The notes under the pieces are model-generated. The model saw only the letters and a list, made by a program, of their open reading frames with translations, had not been told where the DNA came from and did no database searches. The translations under genes were made by a program, and so were the position numbers. A stretch of DNA of 64,000 nt from JANQHO01 sp965218075 (lineage in GTDB: Bacteria > Bacteroidota > Bacteroidia > Flavobacteriales > Schleiferiaceae): NCBI GenBank assembly GCA_965218075.1, contig CBDCJZ010000003.1:434001-498000 (forward strand), in the 5' to 3' direction. The first letter of the stretch is position 1; each line of letters starts with the position of its first letter. Shown here one piece after another: positions 56,826 to 64,000 of this stretch.

Positions 56826-57173
56826 GTGGATTTAATAAAATACGTACAGGATAAGTACACTGAGAAAAAAGAAATTCCCGATTTTGGAGCAGGCGATACC
56901 ATCACTGTTTATTACAAAATCAGAGAGGGGCAGAAAGAGCGTACTCAATTCTTATGCGGAGTAGTTTTACAACGCAGAGGGCAAGGGGCTACAGAAACTT
57001 TCACTATCCGCAAAATGTCTGGTAACATTGGTGTAGAAAGAATCTTTCCCATAAATCTTCCTGGTATAGACAAAATTGAAGTAAACAAGAGAACGAAGGT
57101 CCGCAGGGCACGTATTTTCTACCAGCGTGAACGTACTGGAAAAGCTGCTAGAATTAAAGAAAGGAGAATATAA
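56826..57173 (+). CDS. rplS: 50S ribosomal protein bL19
   Basis: This 115-aa bL19 sits at the 30S-50S interface. Recognisable motifs are FGAGDTITVYYKIREG, QRRGQGATETFTIRK, VGVERIFPINLP and the basic end VRRARIFYQRERTGKAARIK. I place the start at the GTG at 56826 (then DLIKYVQDKY), which fits the MDLIKFVQD opening of Bacteroidota homologues. A TTG five codons upstream (56811) is the other candidate. No in-frame ATG exists near either. Confidence 0.95.
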   Translation: MDLIKYVQDKYTEKKEIPDFGAGDTITVYYKIREGQKERTQFLCGVVLQRRGQGATETFTIRKMSGNIGVERIFPINLPGIDKIEVNKRTKVRRARIFYQRERTGKAARIKERRI

Positions 57174-57179
57174 ATTTAT

Positions 57180-57204
57180 CTTAGAAAAATCTAAGGATTT
57201 TAAA
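57180..57204 (+). terminator. Weak terminator candidate after rplS
   Basis: Arms CTTAGA (57180-57185) and TCTAAG (57190-57195) form a 6-bp stem with an AAAA loop, followed by gatttta. It starts 7 bp after the stop codon. The stem is short and AT-rich. Confidence 0.35.
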
Positions 57205-57428
57205 ATAAGGATCATCGACTAGTTTATAAGGATTGACTATCTTAAATTTTTTCAACAGCATCTAATATAATAATTGTTACGATTATTTCTGCCAAAATCC
57301 AGTTTCTTTCAAATGTCACATTAAGATCTATTTTTATTCATCCTTCTAAACTTGACCATCTAATTTTGGCCTATTCCCAGAAACCTTCATCCCTCTCCTA
57401 GAGCGATTGTCATATATTACTTTCTTTC

Positions 57429-59660
57429 TTATTTCAGATAGTTTTCTATAGCATTATCATATAACTCCTTATATTCACTCACATAACCCCAGCTCAGGTC
57501 ATCTATGCAGATAGAACCCTTGGTAACATGGCCCATCAAGTCAAATTCTATACCATTAAGTATTGTTAGATCTACAAACTCATCTTCTCTTGCTTTATCA
57601 ACCGTAACAATAATGCGGCTCTGCGATTCGCCAAATAAGTAAGCATCACTACGGATAGTTACATCGGTGATAATGTCAAAACCTAGGTTACTGTTCATAG
57701 CCTTTTCCATAAGAGCTATAAAAATTCCTCCTTCGGAAATATCATGAGCAGACTTGATTAGGCCCTTGCGAATAGCCATTTTAAGATGTTTCTGTACTGT
57801 ATGCTCTTTCTTCAAGCTAAAGAAGGGGGCTGGGGATTTTTCAACTTTATGAATATTCACCAAATACTGGGATTGTGATATATCATTGTGATTTTCTCCA
57901 ATCATGTAAATAAGATCCCCTTTTTGCTTAAAAGGAATACTGGTAATATATGACCTGTTTTCCACTATACCGATCATCCCGATGGTAGGGGTAGGAAATA
58001 TAGGCTCATTTTCTTTTGTCTGATTATAAAAACTCACATTACCTCCTGTAACTGGAGTCTGGAATTTCTTGCAGGCTTTACCCATTCCTCTTATAGCGTG
58101 GACAAATTGCCAGTATACTTCTGGATTGTGAGGATTTCCAAAGTTGAGGCAATTAGTAATGGCTTGGGGGATGCCGCCGGAACAGACAATGTTTCTGGCT
58201 GCTTCTGAAACAGCGATCATCGTGCCTACTTCTGGGTTAGCATGCACATAACGGGCATTACAATCCACTGTCATGGCTAATGCTCGTTTTGTATCCTTTA
58301 AGTTAACAATGGCTGCATCTGTAGGATTATTAGTACTGGAATTTACCGTTCCTACCGTACTATCGTATTGCTCGTAAACAAAGCGTTTAGAAGCAATATT
58401 AGGATGACTAATCAATTTTTTAGCTACCCCCTGCAAATCTTCGGGTATTTGGATATCGTTGATGTCAAATTTCTGATATTCCTTGTAGTAAACCGGTTTG
58501 CGGTGTTCCCGATAGTATATGGGGGCACCCCCACCCAATACCAAGGGTTCAGCCGGGGTAGAAGCAGTTAGTTCTCCGTGCCAATAATACTCCAGTTTGT
58601 CTTCGTTTATTACCTCGCCAATCTGTTCATAAGGCAAGTCCCATTTATCAAATATGGCCTTTACTTCTGTTTCACGGCCTTTTTCTATTATTGCCAACAT
58701 ACGTTCTTGGCTTTCGGAAAGTAATATTTCCCATGGTTGCATGTCTGCTTGACGAAGGGAAATTTTATCCAGGTGAATTCTCATGCCTACTCCTCCAGCA
58801 GCACTCATCTCAGAAGTGGAACAAACAATACCAGCAGCTCCCATGTCCTGCATTCCTATTACAGCACCAATCTTTGCCAATTCCATAGTAGCTTCCAGTA
58901 AAAGTTTTTCCTGAAAGGGATCGCCTACTTGTATTGAAGGAATATCATCAGTTGAAGCTCCAGTTAAATCTTTAGAAGCAAAAGCTGCTGCTGCTATACC
59001 GTCTTTTCCAGTATGGGAGCCGATAATGAATACCGGGTTGCCTTCACCTTTAGCAGTTGCACTGATTATGGGCGTTTCTTTAGTATTAATAATGCCCGCA
59101 GAAAAGGCATTCACCAAGGGATTTTGGTTATAGCATTTATCGAAGTATACTTCGCCTCCTACAGTAGGGATACCAAAGGAATTAGCATAATCGGCAATGC
59201 CTTTTACTATGCCTTTAAATAACCATTTGGTATGTTGGTTTTCCAGATTACCAAAACGTAAGGAATTTAGCTGGGCAATAGGACGGGCGCCCATGGTAAA
59301 AATATCGCGGTTAATACCTCCCACCCCAGTAGCAGCTCCTTGGTAAGGTTCCAAGGCAGAAGGGTGGTTGTGTGATTCTATTTTAAAGGCACAAGCCAAA
59401 CCATCACCTATATTAACCAACCCGGCATTCTCTTTTCCGGCCTTTACCAATATATGTGGGCCTTCTTTAGGCAAGGTTCTAAGGTAAACGATAGAGTTTT
59501 TATAGGAACAGTGATCACTCCACATTACCGAGTAAATACTTAATTCACTGAAATTGGGTTCACGTCCTAATATTTCCTTGATTTTATCGTACTCTTCGGG
59601 TAATAAGCCAAGATTTTTTGCTATTTCAAGACTGGTGAGTTCCAGAGTAGTATAATTCAT
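57429..59660 (-). CDS. purL: Phosphoribosylformylglycinamidine synthase, short-form PurL
   Basis: This 743-aa PurL performs step 4 of purine synthesis (FGAR to FGAM, using ATP and ammonia delivered by PurQ). It contains two AIRS-like N/C domain pairs. Visible motifs are MWSDHCSYKNS (H50), the ATP/metal site ESHNHPSALEPYQGAATG (H97, H99), GMQDMGAAGI and VTGGNVSFYN. It lacks the glutaminase domain of the ~1250-aa form, so separate PurS and PurQ subunits must be encoded elsewhere. A perfect -7 octamer TATCTTTG (minus strand, 59681-59688) lies about 20 bp before the ATG. It ends convergently with rplS. Confidence 0.95.
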   Translation of the reverse strand: MNYTTLELTSLEIAKNLGLLPEEYDKIKEILGREPNFSELSIYSVMWSDHCSYKNSIVYLRTLPKEGPHILVKAGKENAGLVNIGDGLACAFKIESHNHPSALEPYQGAATGVGGINRDIFTMGARPIAQLNSLRFGNLENQHTKWLFKGIVKGIADYANSFGIPTVGGEVYFDKCYNQNPLVNAFSAGIINTKETPIISATAKGEGNPVFIIGSHTGKDGIAAAAFASKDLTGASTDDIPSIQVGDPFQEKLLLEATMELAKIGAVIGMQDMGAAGIVCSTSEMSAAGGVGMRIHLDKISLRQADMQPWEILLSESQERMLAIIEKGRETEVKAIFDKWDLPYEQIGEVINEDKLEYYWHGELTASTPAEPLVLGGGAPIYYREHRKPVYYKEYQKFDINDIQIPEDLQGVAKKLISHPNIASKRFVYEQYDSTVGTVNSSTNNPTDAAIVNLKDTKRALAMTVDCNARYVHANPEVGTMIAVSEAARNIVCSGGIPQAITNCLNFGNPHNPEVYWQFVHAIRGMGKACKKFQTPVTGGNVSFYNQTKENEPIFPTPTIGMIGIVENRSYITSIPFKQKGDLIYMIGENHNDISQSQYLVNIHKVEKSPAPFFSLKKEHTVQKHLKMAIRKGLIKSAHDISEGGIFIALMEKAMNSNLGFDIITDVTIRSDAYLFGESQSRIIVTVDKAREDEFVDLTILNGIEFDLMGHVTKGSICIDDLSWGYVSEYKELYDNAIENYLK

Positions 59661-59803
59661 ATAGTGTTTTTTAAAGCTACAAAGATAAGAGGTTTGAACA
59701 GGCCATATCTAAGATAGAAAGCCGAGTTATAAATCAGTAATTTTTGGCAGATGGTCTTCTGGCATGGAACTGGCAAAACAATGCCAAAATCTAGAAATGC
59801 TAT

Positions 59804-62113
59804 TTAAATGGAGGTGTTTGTATAGAGTTTTAATTGTGAATCAATCGAGATTTTATTCTGCTCCTTTATCATATTAAGAGCGCTGCCATGACGATACCAA
59901 TTAATCTGGTTTTTGTTGTAGGTGTGATTACACTTAACGATGTGCTTACTCCAATTAGCATGAGTTATTCTAATATGAATAGGCTTGTCAGGAGCAAACT
60001 GATCTAAGTTTAGTGTTTCAAAAGTGTCGTCCTCATAGATTTTATCATAATCATTTTCATTGGCAAAAGTAAGAGCTAACATCCCTTGTTTTTTGAGATT
60101 GATTTCGTGGATACGGGCAAATGATTTTACCAATACCACCTGCATTCCCAAATGACGAGGCTGCATAGCTGCATGTTCCCGAGAAGAGCCTTCACCGTAG
60201 TTGTGATCCCCTACGATAATGGTTGGAATACCTTCTTCTTTATATTGACGCTGTACTTTAGGCACCGAGTCATATCTGCCGGTTAGCTGATTTTTAACAT
60301 TATCAGTTTTATTATTAAAAGCGTTAACAATTCCCGTGAGTGTATTATTGGATATGTTATCTAAATGGCCGCGAAAACGCAACCAAGGACCTGCCATAGA
60401 GATATGGTCAGTAGTACACTTGCCTTTTGCCTTTATGATCAGTTTTATTCCACTTATATTTTTGCCATCCCAGGGAGCAAATGGTTGTAGAAGCTGCAAA
60501 CGCTCTGAATCTTCGGCTACTTTTATTTTTATATTACTACCATCTATTAATGGCTCGTGATAGCCATTATTCTCAACAGCAAAACCGGCTGTGGGCATTT
60601 CTATACCAATAGGTTCGGCCAATTGTACTTCTTCACCATCAGAGTTGACCAACTTGTCAGTAAGAGGATTAAAAGTCAGATCTCCCGCAATAGACATGGC
60701 AGTTACAATCTCAGGACTAGCAACAAAAGAATGAGTATTTGGATTCCCATCATTTCGTTTGGAGAAGTTTCGGTTAAAAGAAGTGATGATGGAATTTTTT
60801 CTATCTGGGTCATCAGTGTGACGTGCCCATTGGCCAATGCAAGGACCACAGGCATTGGCAAGCACTACACCATTCATAGCAGTAAATTTATCTAGTAATC
60901 CATCTCGCTCAGCAGTGTGACGAACCTGTTCTGAGCCAGGAGTAATAATGAATTCTGATTTTACTTTTAACTTTTTGTCAATAGCCTGTTGAGCCACAAA
61001 TCCGGCACGGGATAAATCCTCATAAGAAGAATTGGTACAAGAACCTATTAAACCAACCTCTAACTTTTGGGGCCAGCCATTTTCTTTTACAGCCTTGGCA
61101 AATGTAGATATGGGAGTAGCCCGGTCTGGAGTGTAAGGGCCATTGATGTGAGGCTCTAACTCATTTAAATTAATTTCAATTACTTGATCAAAGTATTGTT
61201 CGGGATTTTCATAAGCTTCGGGATCACCAGTTAAATATTCTTTCATCTGGTCTGCTATTTCAGCAACTTCTGTTCTCCTGGTGCTTCTCAAATATTTTGA
61301 CATTTTAGCGTCGTAACCAAAGATAGAGGTTGTTGCCCCGATTTCTGCTCCCATATTACAGATAGTTCCCTTGCCGGTACAGCTTAAAGATTGAGCACCT
61401 GGTCCAAAGTATTCTAAAATACATCCCGTTCCGCCTTTCACAGTTAGAATTCCAGCTACTTTGAGAATAATATCTTTGGATGCCGTCCAGCCATTAAGTT
61501 TTCCAGTTAGCTCAATTCCTATCAGATTGGGGAAACTCAATTCCCAAGGCATTCCGGTCATAACATCAACGGCATCAGCTCCGCCAACACCTACAGCTAT
61601 CATTCCTAGTCCCCCTGCATTTACTGTATGTGAATCCGTACCGATTATCATTCCACCAGGGAAAGCATAGTTTTCCAATACTACCTGGTGAATAATACCG
61701 GCCCCTGGTTCCCAAAAGCCAATTCCATATTTGTTGGACATGGATTGAAGGAAATCAAAAACTTCAGAGCTTCTATTCAAAGCTTTTTTCAAATCTTTTT
61801 TAGCCCCTATTTCAGCTTGTATAAGATGGTCACAGTGAACTGTTGAAGGCACGACAACTCTATCATGGCCTGATTGCATAAACTGTAAAAGTGCCATCTG
61901 AGCAGTAGCGTCCTGCATAGCTACTCGGTTGGGAGCAAAGTCTACATAAGATTTTCCCCTGCTAAATTCCTTATTGGGTTTATTATCCCATAAATGGGAA
62001 TAAAGTATTTTTTCAGAAAGAGTAAGAGGTTTACCTATCAGTTTACGGGCAACTTCTATGCGTTCGGGAATATCGGCATACACATCTTTAATTATATTGA
62101 GATCAAAGATCAT
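59804..62113 (-). CDS. Aconitate hydratase (mitochondrial type)
   Basis: This 769-aa TCA-cycle enzyme interconverts citrate and isocitrate through a [4Fe-4S] cluster. Cluster ligands are C359 (GSCTNSSYEDLSRA), C422 and C425 (ACGPCIGQW), almost exactly the numbering of bovine mitochondrial aconitase. Substrate-site motifs are PSTVHCDHLIQ, GTDSHTVNAGGLG and YGEGSSREHAAMQPRHLG in the C-terminal swivel domain. It belongs to the mitochondrial-like family rather than the AcnA or AcnB types of E. coli. The ATG is followed directly by the family N-terminus. The spacer after its stop contains an inverted repeat TTTTGGCA/TGCCAAAA (59742-59789). Confidence 0.95.
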   Translation of the reverse strand: MIFDLNIIKDVYADIPERIEVARKLIGKPLTLSEKILYSHLWDNKPNKEFSRGKSYVDFAPNRVAMQDATAQMALLQFMQSGHDRVVVPSTVHCDHLIQAEIGAKKDLKKALNRSSEVFDFLQSMSNKYGIGFWEPGAGIIHQVVLENYAFPGGMIIGTDSHTVNAGGLGMIAVGVGGADAVDVMTGMPWELSFPNLIGIELTGKLNGWTASKDIILKVAGILTVKGGTGCILEYFGPGAQSLSCTGKGTICNMGAEIGATTSIFGYDAKMSKYLRSTRRTEVAEIADQMKEYLTGDPEAYENPEQYFDQVIEINLNELEPHINGPYTPDRATPISTFAKAVKENGWPQKLEVGLIGSCTNSSYEDLSRAGFVAQQAIDKKLKVKSEFIITPGSEQVRHTAERDGLLDKFTAMNGVVLANACGPCIGQWARHTDDPDRKNSIITSFNRNFSKRNDGNPNTHSFVASPEIVTAMSIAGDLTFNPLTDKLVNSDGEEVQLAEPIGIEMPTAGFAVENNGYHEPLIDGSNIKIKVAEDSERLQLLQPFAPWDGKNISGIKLIIKAKGKCTTDHISMAGPWLRFRGHLDNISNNTLTGIVNAFNNKTDNVKNQLTGRYDSVPKVQRQYKEEGIPTIIVGDHNYGEGSSREHAAMQPRHLGMQVVLVKSFARIHEINLKKQGMLALTFANENDYDKIYEDDTFETLNLDQFAPDKPIHIRITHANWSKHIVKCNHTYNKNQINWYRHGSALNMIKEQNKISIDSQLKLYTNTSI

Positions 62114-62196
62114 ATTTGGAGTCTTTTCAATGGGTTCAATATCGCTTGATATGTACGAAATTAATGATTATTTCATCATATTTTCAATAGCGATTC

Positions 62197-63537
62197 TCAA
62201 ACACCAGTATAATTGTGAGGAGTAATAGACTTTAGTTCAGCCTTAATGACTTCGCTTAAGTCCAGCTTATCAATAAAGTTGTTAATGCTATTCTGAGTTA
62301 TAGCTTCATTAGTACGGGTTAATTCTTTCAAAGTTTCATAGGGATTGGGATAGCCTTCTCTACGAAGAATGTTTTGAATGCCTTCACCTATTACCGCCCA
62401 GTTATCTTCCAGGTCTTGACTTATTTTATCCTCATTGAGTAAAACCCTGTTAAGGCCTTTTATGGTAGAATGCAAAGCAATAAGAGTATGGCCTAGTGGA
62501 ATCCCTATGTTTCTAAGAACAGTGCTATCTGTCAGGTCTCTTTGTAAACGGGAAATGGGAAGTTTACTGGACAAATGCTCAAATAAGGCGTTGGCAATTC
62601 CCAAATTACCCTCTGAGTTTTCAAAGTCAATCGGATTTATTTTATGTGGCATGACAGAAGAGCCTACTTCACCTTTCTTGATTTTTTGTTTGAAATATCC
62701 CATAAATATATAGGTCCACATATCGCGGTTCAAATCCATAATAATATTGTTAATGCGTTTCAAACAATCAAACAAGGCAGCCAGATTATCATAGTGCTCA
62801 ATTTGAGTAGTGGGCCAGGATTGTCGCAGGCCCAAGCTGCCATTTACAAAGCCTTCTGCAAAGATACGCCAATCGATATTGGGATAAGCCGCATTATGTG
62901 CATTGAAATTACCATTGGCTCCGCCAAATTTGGCAGAATAAGGAAGGTGTCTCAATTGCTTTAATTGCTGATTCATACGCTCAACAAAAACCATTATTTC
63001 CTTACCTAAGCGAGTTGGAGAAGCTGGCTGCCCATGAGTGTGGGCTAACATTGGTATGTTTTTCCACTCTTCAGCTAATTCCGTTAGATTGACAAGTAGT
63101 TTACTTATTTCTGGAATATATTCGTTTTCAATAAACTCTTTAACACTGAGAGGAATAGCAGTATTGTTAATATCCTGAGAGGTAAGCCCAAAGTGAACAA
63201 ACTCCTTAAATTTGCCAAGTTTCAGATTCTGAAGATTTTCTTTCATAAAATATTCCACTGCTTTGACATCGTGATTGGTGGTAGCCTCAATTTCTTTAAT
63301 AAGCAATGCATCTTTCATTTTAAAATTTAGATACAGGCCACGAAGCTCAATATATTTAGAGCGATCAAACTCTTTTAACTGGGGAATTGGTACTTCGCAA
63401 AGCGCAATGAAATACTCAACTTCAATTCTTATTCTAAATTGAATAAAGGCATATTCCGAAAAATAGTTTTTTAGTCTTTGGGTAAACTTATGATAGCGAC
63501 CATCTATTGGTGATATAGCTAGCAATTGATTTTGCAT
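62197..63537 (-). CDS. purB: Adenylosuccinate lyase
   Basis: This 446-aa PurB acts twice in purine synthesis, splitting fumarate from SAICAR and from adenylosuccinate. Signature motifs are TTNHDVKAVEY (86-96), FGLTSQDINN (116-125), the HTHGQPASPT loop with the general base/acid His (166-175) and the flexible signature loop GSSVMPHKINPIDFENSEGN (from 292). It is the E. coli-like subtype. It has the same strand as acn and purL but separate spacers, so a loose purine/TCA cluster rather than a strict operon. Confidence 0.95.
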   Translation of the reverse strand: MQNQLLAISPIDGRYHKFTQRLKNYFSEYAFIQFRIRIEVEYFIALCEVPIPQLKEFDRSKYIELRGLYLNFKMKDALLIKEIEATTNHDVKAVEYFMKENLQNLKLGKFKEFVHFGLTSQDINNTAIPLSVKEFIENEYIPEISKLLVNLTELAEEWKNIPMLAHTHGQPASPTRLGKEIMVFVERMNQQLKQLRHLPYSAKFGGANGNFNAHNAAYPNIDWRIFAEGFVNGSLGLRQSWPTTQIEHYDNLAALFDCLKRINNIIMDLNRDMWTYIFMGYFKQKIKKGEVGSSVMPHKINPIDFENSEGNLGIANALFEHLSSKLPISRLQRDLTDSTVLRNIGIPLGHTLIALHSTIKGLNRVLLNEDKISQDLEDNWAVIGEGIQNILRREGYPNPYETLKELTRTNEAITQNSINNFIDKLDLSEVIKAELKSITPHNYTGV

Positions 63538-64000
63538 TTCTTTTGATTAAAGCGTAAAAGTAGCAATACGATTTGAGGGAGTGAAAGAAGTTATTGTACC
63601 GAAACTCGAAGTCTCTTAAATGTCATAAAAATCTGTTTGGGTCAAGATCTTCAATTTTTACTGACAGAGTTGATGTAATTACTTCAATAGCACACTCTCA
63701 TAGCCTCAAAGTCTAAATTCCTTAATTATGACAAACACCAGCTGTTTTTAAAGACTATTCTGTAGGTTTTTAACTCCATTAAATCTTTTGATTCTCAGTT
63801 TAATGTAAGAATGGTAGTGCTTTACTAAAAACTGCTGAATCGTGAAAAACTTTCACCCTATTAATTCCACTCTTTTGTTAGAGTGTATTTTTTCTAAATG
63901 CCTAAAATCATACTTACAATGTAAGCAGGCCTTATCAGAGGACAATGCACCTCCTTCTCTTTGGACTTCTTTTTCCAGTTTTGTTTAAATTCTTCGACGA
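63538..64000. other. Upstream region of purB, no clear gene
   Basis: It should contain the purB promoter; a near-consensus -7 element TACTTTTA (minus strand) lies just before the ATG without a clear -33 partner. At the very edge (63894-64000) two short minus-strand frames are open, neither recognisable. Confidence 0.35.

Noticed and set aside
59742..59789. TTTTGGCA/TGCCAAAA inverted repeat between aconitase and purL as a terminator or purine operator
   Set aside because: The arms are 8 bp with a 32-nt loop and no T-run; it is too weak to call without conservation data.
63894..64000. Edge frames on the minus strand, one containing a CLHC motif
   Set aside because: Only about 35-45 codons are visible, two frames are equally open and neither resembles a known protein, so no gene call is justified.

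Overview
The window looks like a chromosomal segment of a Bacteroidota bacterium. The evidence is type IX secretion (T9SS) type A C-terminal sorting domains, promoters of the TTTG-N19-TAnnTTTG kind typical of this phylum, a Bacteroidota-style RNase G lacking the zinc-link cysteines, and a 30-residue basic protein next to it of a kind common in the phylum. I see no tRNA, rRNA or CRISPR array. Genus cannot be assigned from the sequence alone.

Region 1 (1-36 kb) is a same-strand (minus) tandem array of at least five paralogous giant secreted proteins, the lowest-coordinate one cut by the window edge. Each has a signal peptide, an N-terminal domain I do not recognise, a CARDB-like beta-sandwich, a right-handed beta-helix, a MAM/jelly-roll-like domain, a run of about 90-residue fibronectin type III (FN3) domains and a T9SS type A sorting domain. 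Upstream regions are also duplicated: promoter, an operator-like 12-bp repeat and (three times) a hairpin. The highest-coordinate member was apparently a single gene of about 17.6 kb. It has two beta-helices and more than 40 FN3 domains, built from near-identical 1080-bp blocks of four FN3 domains. It is now split by a run of small indels at 29.5-30.9 kb, which is either gene decay or an assembly fault in the repeat. Two members carry four copies of an 11-bp repeat inside the signal peptide, and one has three copies of another 11-bp repeat at its promoter. Both are candidate contingency (on/off) loci.

Region 2 (36-50.8 kb) is mostly housekeeping and envelope genes: an E2 acyltransferase, a glycosyltransferase fused to a degenerate sugar-phosphate transferase, a frameshifted alkaline phosphatase, a secreted Asp-box (sialidase-like) protein, a DUF192 protein, lgt, rfbB, a Cache-domain lipoprotein, an O-methyltransferase, an M16 peptidase and an S9 peptidase gene broken by four single-base frameshifts.

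Region 3 (50.8-52.7 kb) is a graveyard: a decayed adenine DNA methyltransferase, the C-terminal stub of an IS1595/ISXO2-like transposase and a strong inverted repeat. It is probably the relic of a restriction-modification or mobile island.

Region 4 (52.7-64 kb) returns to core genes: rng, a 30-aa basic protein gene, a TPR protein, an HU-family protein, msrB, trmD, rplS, purL (short form), aconitase and purB.
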